Positions 1 through 10,643 are shown, counted from the first letter of the stretch. The stretch: DNA of 64,000 nucleotides from Larix kaempferi (GCA_027924585.1 BSBM01000606.1:13211501-13275500); one strand, 5' to 3'. Notes: generated by a model not told the origin, from the letters alone. Numbers and translations: made by a program.

Positions 1-213
1 CTCAGATTGACACCTAGATGACTGGTTCTTGTGCATTGATGAGCACCACCGATTGATGATGAGGACTCCTAGTTAGAGTCAAGCTACTCCATTCTGTAAT
101 TTGAATGACCTCCTTAGGCAATTCGAATTGCTCTGTCATTGTGACAGTTTGTATTGTAATTCATTCACCCTTTCTGGGATAGAGAGCACTGCTGCATGTT
201 TTGCACAGTTTTG
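1..213 (+). repeat. LTR-like fragment related to the R12 LTR
   Basis: Noncoding stretch whose motif order (gattga, tgtgcattgatga, ggactcctagttag, then caattcgaat) resembles the U3/R part of the R12 LTRs near 42460-42580 and 45270-45400. It ends near a possible LTR terminus reading gttttgcaca. It may be the 3' LTR of another copia element inserted just upstream of the R1 protease. The similarity was judged by eye over short blocks, so both the assignment and the right edge are uncertain. Confidence 0.35.
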
Positions 214-264
214 CACCATATTTGCTATGTTCATCTGTTGTGATTGATTTACTTGTTCATTAGA

Positions 265-752
265 TCTGCTGTGACTAATTTTACACTTATAGATAGTGGG
301 GCTTCTAAACACATGACAGGATTGAAGGAATCCTTTGTGAATCTATCTGAACATGATTCACCCCACAAGGTGAAACTTGGGGATGACTACCAGTATCCAA
401 TAAAAGGGAGTTGTGAAGCCTGCTATAAACTAGACTCTGGAAAGTATATGAAGATGAAAGATGTACTTTATGTTCCAAGTCTAAAGAAGAATCTACTCTC
501 CATATCTGCATTGGATGCAAAAGGCATGAGGGTTGCATTTGTAGATGGCCAAGTCCTAATGTGGTGTGGCCAAAGGGAAAGACTATAGATGATGCAGTTG
601 TGATTGGAGAGCAAGAGGGAGGACTATACAAATTGAAGGGCCAACCAGAACAAGCCATGGTCCATGACTCAGTAGAGCCAAGTGAACTTCGGCACAGAAG
701 GCTTGCACACATGTGCACTATAGAGCACTACCAATTGCAAGTAAAGCTGTAA
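265..752 (+). pseudogene. pol: R1 copia protease and pre-integrase fragment
   Basis: An aspartic protease with the active-site motif LIDSGASKHMTG (295-320), followed by VLYVPSLKKNLLSISAL, the usual copia protease C-terminus. After a frame change the gag-pre-integrase part continues (GLYKLKG, then LRHRRLAHM; the family has W or L-H-R-R-L-x-H here). The frame change coincides with a tandem duplication of TGTGG near 560-570. The protein would process the polyprotein in virus-like particles. The reading frame is broken, so I call it a pseudogene. Confidence 0.85.
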
Positions 753-761
753 AGGGTATTC

Positions 762-1222
762 TTGAAATCAAGTCAAAGTATGAAGATGTTTGCAAAGTAT
801 TTGCAAAAGGAAAGAACACAAAGAAGGAAATCACAAGCAAGTAAGGAAAAAGGAATTATCCACTCCGATGTATGCAGTCCTATGTCATGTAGTTCTCTGA
901 GTGGGTATGTATACTATGGTTCCTTCATTGATGATTTCTCTAGGAAGACTTGGGATTTATTTCTTGAAGAGCAAAGATGAAATATTCAACAAGTTCAAGG
1001 AATTCAGGAAAAACAGAGTGTAAAGAAGTTCAAGACCTTTAGTTCCGACAATGGTGGAGAATTCACTTCAGCAAACTTCAAGTGCTATGTAGTGATTCAA
1101 GAATTAAGAGGGAGTTCACCACTCCTTAGAATTCACAACAGAAAGGTGTGGAAGAAGTTACTCCAATAGCTCCTGCAAGGAAGCAAAGATTCAGAGGGAG
1201 TCCACCCAACAACCAAACAAAG
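762..1222 (+). pseudogene. pol: R1 copia integrase core fragment
   Basis: Remnant of an rve-type integrase: GIIHSDVCSPM with the first catalytic Asp (near 865), YYGSFIDDFSRKTW, then in another frame SSDNGGEFTS (near 1040) with the second Asp. The segment FTTP-stop-NSQQKGV then joins directly to EEVTPIAPARK, so everything after NGV, including the catalytic Glu region and C-terminal domain, is deleted. Frameshifts and the deletion make it nonfunctional. It ends at AAACAAAG, where the intron-like insert starts. Confidence 0.75.
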
Positions 1223-1631
1223 ATAAGTATTTGAATTGTCATTTCTTACATATTTGTTTGTTTAAATAATGTTGTTCAATGATGTATATGCTTATGTTCC
1301 CAGACTTAGGTTGTGCATTATGCAAAATTGCATTAATGAATAGTATACTACTAATATGCATGTGATAGTGGCCTATGGCACTATACAACATTCCATTGCT
1401 ACTTATCTAGAATGAAACCTCTTTGCTGACATGTTGAGAGTAGTGCAAACTCTTAACAATATTCTGGTAGAGATTGGAAGGCATCTAGAAAGTTACAGGA
1501 TATGGATGAATATTGTATTGAAGCATTGGCTAAAATAATTGCATGACTGTATGACATATTTCTTTATGTGTAAGAATTTGTTTTGAAAACTATGAGATGT
1601 TTCTAATCGTGCAATTTAACTTGTTTTGTAG
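1223..1631 (+). other. Conserved 409-bp intron-like insert in R1
   Basis: Stop-rich noncoding sequence between integrase and RT, bounded by caaag/ATAAGT on the left and TTTTGTAG/gaaag on the right. The coding frame before it (ending NQTK) continues in phase 0 after it (ERSYTFTYK), while 409 is not a multiple of three, so it must be removed or it breaks the ORF. R5 (410 bp) and R15 (409 bp) carry the same insert at the same place. The donor reads AT rather than GT in all three copies. Confidence 0.6.
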
Positions 1632-3200
1632 GAAAGATCGTATACCTTCACCTACAAAAGAAGGACTACAACATTTGTTCCAGCAACAAAGATATTGAAG
1701 ATATTGAAGCTCCCAGGATCTGGGATGAAGTAATGGAAAGATGCTATGATCGAAGAATACCAGTCAATTATGAAGAATGTTGTTTGGGATGTGGTCCCAA
1801 GACCAGATGGGAAGTCTGTTGTGACTTCCAAATGGATCTATAATATCAAGCATGCTGCAAATGGTAGCATCGAGAAATACAAAGCTAGGTTTGTAGCTCG
1901 TGGCTTCTCCCAGAAAGAAGGGATTGATTATGAAGAGACCTTTGCTCCTGTGGCTAGGTACACTTCCATTAGATCAGTACTTGCCCTGGCTACAGTGATG
2001 AAATGGAAGATACACCAGATGGATTTCAAAACAGCTTTCTTGAATGGTGTACTTGAAGAAGAAGTGTATGTGGAGTAGCCACTTGGTTCTAAGACACATG
2101 ACAGGGAGTCATATATGTGCAGAACTTGGTATGGTAGGATAGACAGCTTTCTATCCAGTTTGGGATTTACCAAGAGGAAAGCAGATTCCAACCTTTACTA
2201 CAAGGTTGAGGAAGGAAATCCAGTGATACTACTTTTGTATATGGATGACCTGTTTATTACAGCTGAAGATAGATTGATTGTCGACACATAGCGGAAGCTT
2301 GCTGCCGAGTTCGAAATGAAGAACTTGTGGATGATGCACTATTTTCTAGGTATGGAGGTGTGGTAGAGTGCAGATGGAATCTTCTTTCGACAAGGGAAGT
2401 ATGCAGTAGAGATATTGAAGAGGTTCGGGATGATGGGCTGCAAAGCCATGGCCACACCTATGGCATCGAACTTGAAGCTTCTGTGTGATGCTTCATCTGA
2501 GCCGGTCAATGCTACAATGTATCGTCAGATGATTGGGTCCTTGATGTACCTGACGAATACGAGGCCAGACATTTGCTTTGCGGTGAACACCTTGAGCCAG
2601 TATCTGACAGATCTGAGACATGTTCACCTGATAGCTACAAAGCATGTTCTGAGGTATCTAAAGCGTATAGTGGATTATGGGCTCAAGTATGAGGCGAACC
2701 AAAAGTTTAACTTGGAGGGTTATGTTGATTCGGATTGGGAAGGCAATTCCATTGATCAAAAGAGAACTTCGGGGTGCTGCTTCAGTATGGGATCAGGTGT
2801 GATCTTTTGGTTTAGCAGGAAGCAGTCCTATGTGGCACTGAGTACAACTGAAGCAGAGTATGTCACAGCTTGTTCAGCTAGTTGTGAGGCAGTATGACTT
2901 AGTAAGCTACTGTCTGATTTTTTTGATCTCCAGCTGAGTGCTACTCGTATATATTGTGACAACCAAAGTTGTGTGAAGTTATCGGAGAACCCAGTGTTCC
3001 ATGACTGGTCGAATCACATTGAGATCAAGTTCCACTATATTAGGGATATGGTGAAGAAAGGAGCAATGAAGCTCCTGTATGTTGCAACACACGAGCAGAT
3101 AGCCGATGTGTTGACCAAGCCGCTTGCCAAAGTAAAGTTTGAATACTTCAGAGGGAGACTTGGTGTAATTCAGATCGAGATGCCTTCCAAGGGGAAGTGA
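1632..3200 (+). pseudogene. pol: R1 copia reverse transcriptase and RNase H
   Basis: RT begins with the linker ERSYTF, then MIEEYQSIMKN (1746), KWIYNIKHA, YKARFVARGFSQKEG, TFAPVARYTS and FKTAFLNG. A TAG at 2076-2078 replaces a Gln present in R9. The conserved LKKxLYGLxQAPR block is missing: codons for YMCR run straight into TWYGR (39-bp in-frame deletion relative to R5/R9). The catalytic motif is YMDD (near 2240). RNase H shows YVDSDW (2720), STTEAEY, and the end EQIADVLTKPLAKVKFEYF, stopping at 3198. Several in-frame stops are present. The enzyme would copy the element RNA; this copy cannot. Confidence 0.9.
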
Positions 3201-3230
3201 TGAGTTCAGAGACATAGATGCACATGATTC

Positions 3231-3565
3231 GTTCCGACATGGTGGTAGGTTAGTCCTCCCATGGTCGTTGATGTAAGTGCGGGGGTCATTCCAACATGGT
3301 GGAAGGTTAGTCCTCCCATGGTCATTGATGTAAGTGTTGGGGCCGTTCCGACATGGTGGCAGGTCAGTCCTCCTATGGTCGTTGATGTAAGTGCTGGGGC
3401 TGTTCCGACATGGTGGCAGGTTAGTCCTCCCATGGTCGTTGATGTAAGTGCTAGGGGCGTTCTGACATGGTGGTAGGTTTTTCCTCCCATGATTGTTGAT
3501 GTAAGTGTTGTGAGCCTTTCACATGGTGGTAGGTTAGTCCTCCCATGGTGAGTGTAAGTGTTGTG
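3231..3565 (+). repeat. 57-bp minisatellite, about six copies, in R1 3' UTR
   Basis: Units begin with gttccgacatggtgg at 3231, 3288, 3345, 3402, 3459 and 3515, a period of 57 bp with slight variation, each containing gttgatgtaagtg. Because 57 is a multiple of three, long open frames cross the array on both strands; these look like repeat artefacts, not genes. R15 has four related units and R5 and R9 about one each. Confidence 0.9.
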
Positions 3566-3629
3566 TGTGTGCATCTGGGTTGTGCTCCGTGGACTATGTG
3601 ATGATCTGAAGACATTGATGTGATAGTAT

Positions 3630-3965
3630 GGTACACAGGTTTTGTAGAGGCATATGATCAGTCCTAAGATGCTCTTACAGGTTTTGTAGAGGCAGTGTAA
3701 TCAGTCCTGAGAGATCTTGCAGGTTTTGCAGAAACAGTGTAATCAGTCCTGAGGTATACCTACTTGTTGGCTTGCTCGTAGAGATGATGATGATCAGGAG
3801 GATCATGTGATGATGTACATTAGGTTGATGTATGGTGAGTATCAGGTTGATACTCTGTGGTCATGGACCGGCTGTGCAGTGGCATGTAAAAGATCCTGAG
3901 AGATTCGATAGGTTGGGTTGTGTGCTCGTAAAAGGCCTGGAATGCTCTTGTGAGGTTTTGCAGAT
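3630..3965 (+). repeat. Short-unit repeats in R1 3' UTR
   Basis: Roughly 42-bp units with the core caggttttgtagaggca and cagtcctgag recur near 3637, 3678 and 3721, with a looser copy near 3950. These are the counterpart (same motifs, opposite strand) of the 90/58-bp units in R9 and of the 57840-58350 units in R15. Confidence 0.65.
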
Positions 3966-4199
3966 ACACATGATGAGTCCTGAGGATACCACAGTATGAC
4001 CAATGATGATAAAGACCTACAGGTGGTGGGCCTACATCCAGCATGAAAAAGGGCTCGCTCTGTAGAACTTCCTATGACGAGTAGATTCAAAGATTGGACG
4101 AGATAGCAGCAGTTGTGGTGATGATGATGATTCGATGACAATGATCCAGAGAAGAAGACTTGTGCTAGCAGATCCGTGTCGAGAAATACCTTCCTAGTT

Positions 4200-4797
4200 A
4201 AGAGGGAGTGTTGATGTATATGTAACTTCAGAATGTATTTCTTATATATATTTATTGTACCCTTATAGAGATGTGTTATTCCTCTATAAGGAAGTGTCAT
4301 CATTTGTATTGACAAGTATCGCAAGTGTGTTAACTTGTTGATGGGTTATTAGACCACCTTATAAGGGGTCAGCCCAGATTTATGTAATATGTGGTTATTG
4401 TACCTAGCTAGACAAGTCGGCCCCATAAGGTCATTGGGAAAATAGAACAAGTGTAAATAAAGATCGAGACATCTCTATTTGGATCACTCAGAAACTCACT
4501 CATCCTTCACTCGAAAAATGGCGCACATGTGAGGACGAGGATCAGCACATAGAAGAAGTCTATCTCTTGCACTTGGGTTGTACTTTGGTTGTACTATTGC
4601 TCTATCTCTGAGGCAGTTGTGGGGTTTTTCACCTTACGTTTTCCCCATGGAAACTTTGTGTGTCTATTGTCTCTTATGCTTTTGCTTCTTGTGATGATTG
4701 ACATGCTTGATATGATTGATATGCATTGATATACTATACATGTTATTCTCTCGATAAAGATCCTATAGCATATTGAATTAATGCTCAAAATCTAACA
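4200..4797 (+). repeat. R1 polypurine tract and 3' LTR
   Basis: The polypurine tract aagagggag (4200-4208) primes plus-strand DNA synthesis. The LTR follows from TGTTGATG (4209) to CTAACA (4797), 589 bp. It contains one copy of the U3 motif gggttattagaccacc (4342-4358). The antisense gag of R2 starts at the next base. The sister LTR lies outside the window, so age and target duplication cannot be read here. Confidence 0.9.
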
Positions 4798-5920
4798 GCT
4801 GCAAGTGCTTCTTCCATGGTTTTTTCTCTTGCATGGGTGACAACCATAACCAGGAGTTTTGTTTTTGAGTGGGTAGAAAAACAAAAATAGAAACAGTTTC
4901 AGTAAAGGAAAATTTGGATTTGGGAAAAAATCTAAAGGGTAATTGGGGTTTGACTATGTTTTGGACATTATCGAATGGACAGGGAAGCAGAAAAGGAGGA
5001 TTTCAGAAGGGGGGTGAAAGAATGAGAAAATTTGGCAGAGAGGGACAAAGAAGCAGAATTAGGAAAGGAACTGTGGTAAAATTTGAGGGTGATTGGGTGA
5101 AATCCGAGGAAGTTATGGCAAACCATGAAAAAAGACAAATGTGGGATTTTGGGCTTTGGGAAGTGGAATTTGGGATAGGGTCCTCAAGAATGAAATATGC
5201 ACAATGGGATTACAGGGGTTCCAGGGATGTTTCAAGGGAAACAGAGTGAAAACAAGGGAGATATGGAGAAAAATTTGATTTCATTTTTTTTTTTCCAGAA
5301 TGGAGTTGCTACGGCACGGAAGGGATCTGAAATAGATAGATCTGCAACGGCTTGGAAGTGATCGAAAACAGAGGGATCTGAAATGACGCCGAATGGATAA
5401 AAAATTGATGGATCTGAAATAGATCTGAAATGATTGGATCTGAAATAGATCTGAAATGGATGGATTTGAAACTGCATGGTAGTGATCGGCAAGAGTTCAG
5501 CTAAAAATAGATATGGACCCCAGGTATGTGCGGTTTCCTAATAGTTTAGATATTTCACTCGGCCACCAATGCTATCTGAAGGCTTGTGTATTGGGGCAGT
5601 ACCCCTCAATCGATGGCTTAGGTAAAATTGATAACTGCTTTGCCACAAATGACAGCTCTTGGTTTACCTCACGGGTGGGAGCTAGTCAATTAGGTTAGGG
5701 TCATTTCCTGTTTCCCTGGAAGGTCCTCTCAATCGGCCAACTACTTTGGGGTTCCTATGGTACTCCTCACAATGATTTTTAGGGCTTATGCCCAAGTACT
5801 TCCCACAGTTAAGAGGATAGGGATTATTCCTAGATCCGAACTTGCAACAGATGTGAAAAAAACAAATTTGGCAGAAATTCCACCCAACGAGCCCAAGAAA
5901 GTGCTCTGATACCAGATGTG

Positions 5921-5934
5921 AAGAACTTGCAACA
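5921..5934 (-). promoter_or_regulatory. R2 primer binding site (initiator tRNA-Met type)
   Basis: Read on the minus strand this is TGGTATCAGAGCAC, the plant LTR-retrotransposon site complementary to the 3' end of initiator tRNA-Met, two bases from the LTR edge at 5937. Confidence 0.8.
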
Positions 5935-5936
5935 AT

Positions 5937-6290
5937 TAATTAATGAGATTATGCGAAATAGAAGAAATAAAAGAACTCAGAATCAATTTTATTGATCTCA
6001 TGCCACATTGAGGGGGCAACCTCCTTTGAGCAATCTCAATACAAATAACTTCACGGTGCCTTCATAGGCCTCAACACACACTTATATACTAAGTCTAGAA
6101 GTTAATACTCTGGGTCAAGACCATGGGCCAATACAAACTATGGATCAACAATACTATGGGTGTCTTACAAAGCATATGTGCCAAACAACAATAACACAAA
6201 CTATGGATCAACAAATACTACGGGATGACTTACAAAGCATATGCGTCCAACAACAATATACTAACAAAGTAAAGACATGGGTTCCTAACA
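5937..6290 (-). repeat. R2 5' LTR (shortened)
   Basis: Minus-strand LTR starting TGTTAGGAACCC at 6290 and ending TTCTTCACA at 5937, matching both R7 LTRs. It is 354 bp against about 440 bp in R7, so an internal deletion of roughly 85 bp has occurred. Confidence 0.85.
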
Positions 6291-6732
6291 CTTTCTTCTC
6301 AAACTGATATAGAAACTTTTTGATATTTAAAATGAGATCATGCATCTCTACAATATTAGAATGTGAGTCATATGGAGCAACAACCAGTAAATATGTGGAG
6401 TCTCCATGATCGAACGTAGTTTCAGTAGGAAAAGTGTGAGAAACTAGATCACCCTGACAGTTGATTGAGCCTGGAGAGTGTGAGGACTTGAATTTTGAAC
6501 CATGAATGATATGGTCAGGTCCATATGTGTGGAATACCAGTCCATATAAAGCAGAAAACATGGTTTTCCAGCCAATGAAATATATGAAAGACAAAAGTAC
6601 AACAAAGGCAAGTGACATTGTGTAGGAAAACATAGAATTGTGTAGTTTCTTAACTAGAGAACTTGGGGTTTGTAGGGTATTTTTTGCATCCAAAGGTTGG
6701 AAATATGATGTGGGATATGTAATTACCTGCAT
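6291..6732 (-). pseudogene. Unidentified in-frame extension of R3 gag with a membrane-like segment
   Basis: Same frame as the R3 gag, separated from it by one stop. It has a hydrophobic stretch (MSLAFVVLLSFIYFIGW) followed by FHTYGPDHIIHGSK and a soluble part ending in IVEMHDLILNIKKFLYQFEKK, where R2 cuts in. I see no protease, integrase or RT motif and do not recognise it. It could be captured host sequence, an envelope-like insertion or a chance frame. The remaining residues of this frame past 6291 belong to the R2 LTR. Confidence 0.4.
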
Positions 6733-6738
6733 ATCAGA

Positions 6739-7887
6739 CTATAAATAATCTTCTAAATCATAATCTAAAATATTTGAATGGTGGTGGAAATACCTTTCAG
6801 AAGACAAGTCAGAAGCTAGTAAACAATGACTAGTTTTGAGAGTAGACTTGGATGAACTGACTGAAGATTGTTCCAAAGAAGAGGTGGAGGTTTCTGATTT
6901 TGATATATCATAATGTGAATCCATATCAGAGACATCAGAATCATATTTCACTCTAGAACTCAAAGCATAAACATTATTACCTTTGGGAGAGGCTTAAAGA
7001 TAGAGTTCTTGTTCTACAACAAGCTTGCCTTGTTCTTTCTTTGTAAAGTCAGGAACATCTATGTTATGTTCTTCAAGATTTTTGGACATTATTTCCAATT
7101 TATTCTTGAAGCAATATTTTTTAGGATGAGTGCCTTTGCAGCAATAAGAACACTTGGGCTTCTCCTTCTTCATCTTCTTGGATTTGGAATCTCCATCAGA
7201 ATCCTCTTCATTTGACAATATATTTTGTTTGGATTTGTTATTCTTGAAACTCTTCGCTCCATGAGCAACAAGTGCAAAGTCTTTGGAGGGTGATTGATCC
7301 CTCATTTAGACCAACTTGTCCTTCTCTCGAGTGAGAGAATCAATGAATGCATCCAAGGTTAGCATCTTCCACTTGGGAACTGCAAGTCTTGTAAAATGAA
7401 AAGTAGACACAAATACTGAGTATTCTGAACTCAGTTTTGATAGAATGGTAAGGATTAATTGCTCATCCTTCTTCTCTATGCCACATTGCTTGATTTGAAG
7501 CACTAGTTTCTTGAATTTTGAGATGAGATCCTCCATAGAATCAAAATTAGTTGGACTACGAGAGATCAACTCAATCTCCAACAAATGACCTCTGAGCTCA
7601 TCCTGTTTTCCAAAGAGAGATTTTAGTTTTCTCCACACTTCATTTGGAGTGGATAGAGAATCAATATGGAATAGAAGATCTGGAGATACATGGAGACAAA
7701 TTAACCCATAAGATTCATCAATCCTATTAAACCATTTTGATTTTAATACAACAACTCCTGGCTCAATTTCAAGCCCCATAGTGACTCTATACAATCCTTT
7801 GCTTTGAAGCTGGATAATCATATGCGCCTTCCAGTCAAAGAAATTGAAGGGAGTGAGAGTCACAGCTTTGGATTTATTTTTCTCCAT
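6739..7887 (-). pseudogene. gag: R3 copia gag with CCHC zinc knuckle
   Basis: Minus-strand frame from MEKNKSKAVTLTPFNFFDWK, the typical copia capsid N-terminus, through GLYRVTMGLE, DESYGLICLHVSPDLLFH, NEVWRKLKSLFG and ILSKLSSEYSVFVSTFH (UBN2/retrotran-gag type). A zinc knuckle C-SY-C-CKGT-H-PKKY-C follows. A TAA at 7306-7308 sits where a Gln is likely. The Ser-rich tail (SETSTSSLEQSSVSSSKST) has no protease signature. The frame stays open, apart from three stops, into the next segment. Gag would form the particle shell and bind RNA. Confidence 0.85.
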
Positions 7888-7953
7888 ACTGATGTGCTCC
7901 TGGTGATGGAAATACCTACAAAAAATACTATTGGAAATTTATTTGAATCAAGC

Positions 7954-7966
7954 TAGCTCTGATACC
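7954..7966 (-). promoter_or_regulatory. R3 primer binding site
   Basis: Minus-strand TGGTATCAGAGCT directly abuts the LTR edge, complementary to the initiator tRNA-Met 3' end. Confidence 0.85.
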
Positions 7967-8616
7967 ATGTTAGATTTTCAATTACTAGGAACTGGATTCA
8001 TAAGACAATTTCGCCATGGAATATTTTAGACAATGAGAGAAGAAGAATAGAGAAGATAAATTGTGGAAATCACTCCGTGTTTATTCATTGATATGATAAC
8101 AATATATAATGCATCCTCCATGGAGAAAATTGAATTACTTTGAGGCAATATGGAAAGAGAAAAAAGAAAAGCTTGGAAAAGGAAAAAAACCCCTAGGTGG
8201 AAAAAGCAGTTTCCATAACTGTCCTAGAGGCTCACGAATTTAGTAAGTATGGTATGGAAGCTCATGAGTGAGGTAAATGGAATGTAATGATGACCTTAGA
8301 AGGTTAGATATGATGTGGAGGTCAAATTTTTCTAGTGTCAAAAGATTCCAAGTAAACTAGCTTTATCTTTTCCACTAGAAAGTAGAAAAAACAGGACAAA
8401 GCTAACTAAATCAGGATAGTGTCTTTTGAATTTAGGAATGGAATAAAATCAGACAAAATCCAAGGAAATCTCATCCATAATATATCCAAATTCATTTTTG
8501 TGAATGAGGATAGCATGTGGTCCACTAAAAGGAAAAACTGACCTATTCTACCTAGTCAAAACTTAGGAAATTAATCATAAATGACTAACTAATTTTATCC
8601 TAAGTCTAGAATGACA
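7967..8616 (-). repeat. R3 5' LTR
   Basis: Read on the minus strand it runs from TGTCATTCTAGAC (8616) to GAAAATCTAACA (7967), about 650 bp, with TG...CA ends. The inner edge is fixed by the primer site; the outer edge is the best TG-starting candidate and could be off. Confidence 0.6.
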
Positions 8617-10643
8617 TAGTGGGTTTTTTAAATGTTTCGATAAGGGTCTTAAGTTCAACTTATGGGAATTCTCAAAATGGAAATTAGATGAATTTCATTT
8701 AACCCTTTGTTCAACCATGCATGCTTGTTCTTAAGGATATACATAAGTATATTGTTCATACAGATAAATATAGATTAGGCATAATGAAAAGACATCAAAG
8801 TCAAAACCCATTGCAAGAAAGCTTGTTCAGTAATCCGATGGGGTAACTTTGACACCTAAGAAATATCTTCCCTAAGCAGAATTCCCCATTTCCAGCAAGT
8901 GTATTCAGTACCCCGATGGGTTTTCCTAGTCATACCATAGGCTGGTACCACTGTCAGCTTACCTGTTCAGTATCCCGATGGGTTATCCTCTTACACCCAT
9001 TTTCCATTAGAGTATCTTGTCCCAAAATTCACCTTTAAGACAAAAATTACAGATGGATTTCGCATCGATGAGTGGGGGAGTAGCTCTAAAAACATTTTTA
9101 TGGGATGTGATGGTATTGGGTTGGAAGATATTTTCTAAATTTCCTATAAAAGATTGTTGACATGAAAAATAAACTTATGTATTTAGATTAGTCCAAAGAC
9201 ATATCATGGTCAAACATACTTAATGTGTTGCATGAGGCCATGAGAGAATGACCTAAAGGTTCCTCTAGTCCCTAAGTTCATCTTCACCATATAAGATAGG
9301 GTAGTGTTCCCTCATAAGTAGAAGTTTCACTCACTCTCATGCTACTATTTGATAAGGATTCTTGAATAACTAGCTTTGGTTTGAAAATAGGATGTACAAG
9401 TTACCTATAGGTATCACTATGTAGAACTTAAAGTTTTGGTAGATCCCCACAATGTTTTAAAGTTTGGTTTTGAGCAACTATTGTGATGATTAGTCAGAAA
9501 TATGCATGTGATAAGAAAAATAAAGATCATAAGTTGTTCTAGTTAAATCATTAATGCTATCTTCTTCTTAATTCCTTTATTCAAAAAGAAAACATAAAGT
9601 GATGATGCATTTACTTGATACTAAACTAACATGATGCAAATTTTATTCATTATCCTACTCTACCTAAAAAGAAAGAAAATTATTTATTCAAGTGTAAGAA
9701 CTTTTCCAAAGTAACCATGTGTGAAGCAAAGTAATGAACTTACCCATACACATGCATGAAACGATTACCTCAATAATTACCTGGATATGACGAACCGACC
9801 GAGCTATTTGTTTTCGTAGTAGGAAGTGTTGAAGGAGAGACTCATATTGTGGCCTGGTCACCACTTGGAACCAAATTTCAATGAAACCTTTGTATTATGG
9901 TTTCTCTTCATCATTTGTGATGTATATGTTAGGAGTTCCCTCATCATACGCTGGAGTGCATAAGGAATTTGAGTCAGGAGATGGAAATGCAAAAAACTCT
10001 TCATTTTTTTCATTCTAAGATCTCTTCATCTTCTTGGTTCTCTTCCTCATGCTGACAAGGGTCCAAATTCTCCTCTTATAGTTCATGGATCCTTCGCTAC
10101 TTCCAAAGATACAAACTCTTTTTTTTCTTTAAAAATTTCTCAAAGTATTCAACTAGTTTTAGAATTTCTTCCTGCACAAGGATTAATGCACAGGGGTCTT
10201 ACATCACCCAATAACTAAAACTTAAGAATCCTATTGAAACAAAAATGAAATGAGACTAATTGCAAAATTAAAGCACACTACTCAAAGAAAACTTGAACTC
10301 CTCCTACTACTTTAGACCTCGTTGTCACCGAGTTATCTGTTCACAAGAGTTATCTATTCAGAAAGGAAACAAACTTGCAAGAAACAAAGCACACTTGCAG
10401 AAAATTAAATTGCAGGTAAGTAAACGAACTTCAAACTTGCAGAAAGAAAATCACACTAGCATGAAAGGAACAACAATTCTTTGGAGAGACCCATGTAAGT
10501 GGATGTGTCAGGAGATTACACCATGGAAACCATGTAGTGAGTTTGTCTTTGTGGTGTCTTTGTGTCTTACTGTTTATTCTCCCCCAAGTTGTGTAATTTA
10601 AAGCAAACCTACCTATCTACCTAAACCCCAATCCATTAGCACC
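8617..10643. other. Degenerate internal region of R4
   Basis: No intact frame. Weak minus-strand coding character is visible only around 9780-10080. A motif of about 20 bp, TTCAGTAnCCCGATGGG, occurs three times on the plus strand at 8824, 8902 and 8964 (first copy with one difference). The 102-codon open frame at 10293-10601 has no recognisable motif and lies in the presumed leader, so I do not call it a gene. Confidence 0.4.

Larger units (their letters stand above)
214..4797 (+). mobile_element. R1: Ty1/copia retrotransposon, 5' part outside window
   Basis: The order protease, integrase fragment, RT, RNase H, 3' UTR repeats, polypurine tract and 3' LTR defines a plus-strand copia element. 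It is the same family as R5, R9 and R15, sharing RT wording such as WDVVPRP and FVARGFSQKEG and the LTR start TGTTGATGTAT. It sits inside R2: base 4798 resumes the minus-strand gag start of R2. gag and the 5' LTR lie left of the window. It is decayed by stops, a frameshift and an integrase deletion. Confidence 0.85.
4798..6290 (-). mobile_element. R2: Ty3/gypsy 5' end, same family as R7
   Basis: This is R7 in reverse orientation: the stretch from the gag start back through the 5' leader to the LTR matches 24802-26300. On the minus strand gag starts at 4847 (MVVT) and is cut at 4798 by R1 after about 17 codons. The leader spans 4848-5920. It is inserted in R3, whose gag-like frame stops abruptly at 6291. 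The rest of R2 lies left of the window beyond R1. Confidence 0.85.
6291..8616 (-). mobile_element. R3: copia-type element, gag-bearing, minus strand
   Basis: From right to left: 5' LTR (7967-8616), primer binding site (7954-7966), short leader, then a gag frame starting at 7887. It is interrupted by R2 at 6290 and continues beyond the window. It lies inside R4. Its gag resembles that of R13 (GLYRVTM, DESYGL.CL, LLFH). Confidence 0.8.

Noticed and set aside
3206-3636. Minus-strand open frames of 122 and 61 codons and a plus-strand one of 71 codons
   Set aside because: They run through the 57-bp repeat array; a period divisible by three keeps frames open on both strands. His/Thr-rich repetition has no protein-family support.
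4869-5249. 126-codon plus-strand open frame with many Lys/Gly
   Set aside because: It lies antisense in the R2 leader, matches no family, and the homologous R7 leader does not conserve it.
10293-10601. 102-codon plus-strand open frame
   Set aside because: No motif, lies antisense in the presumed R4 leader, composition not distinctive.
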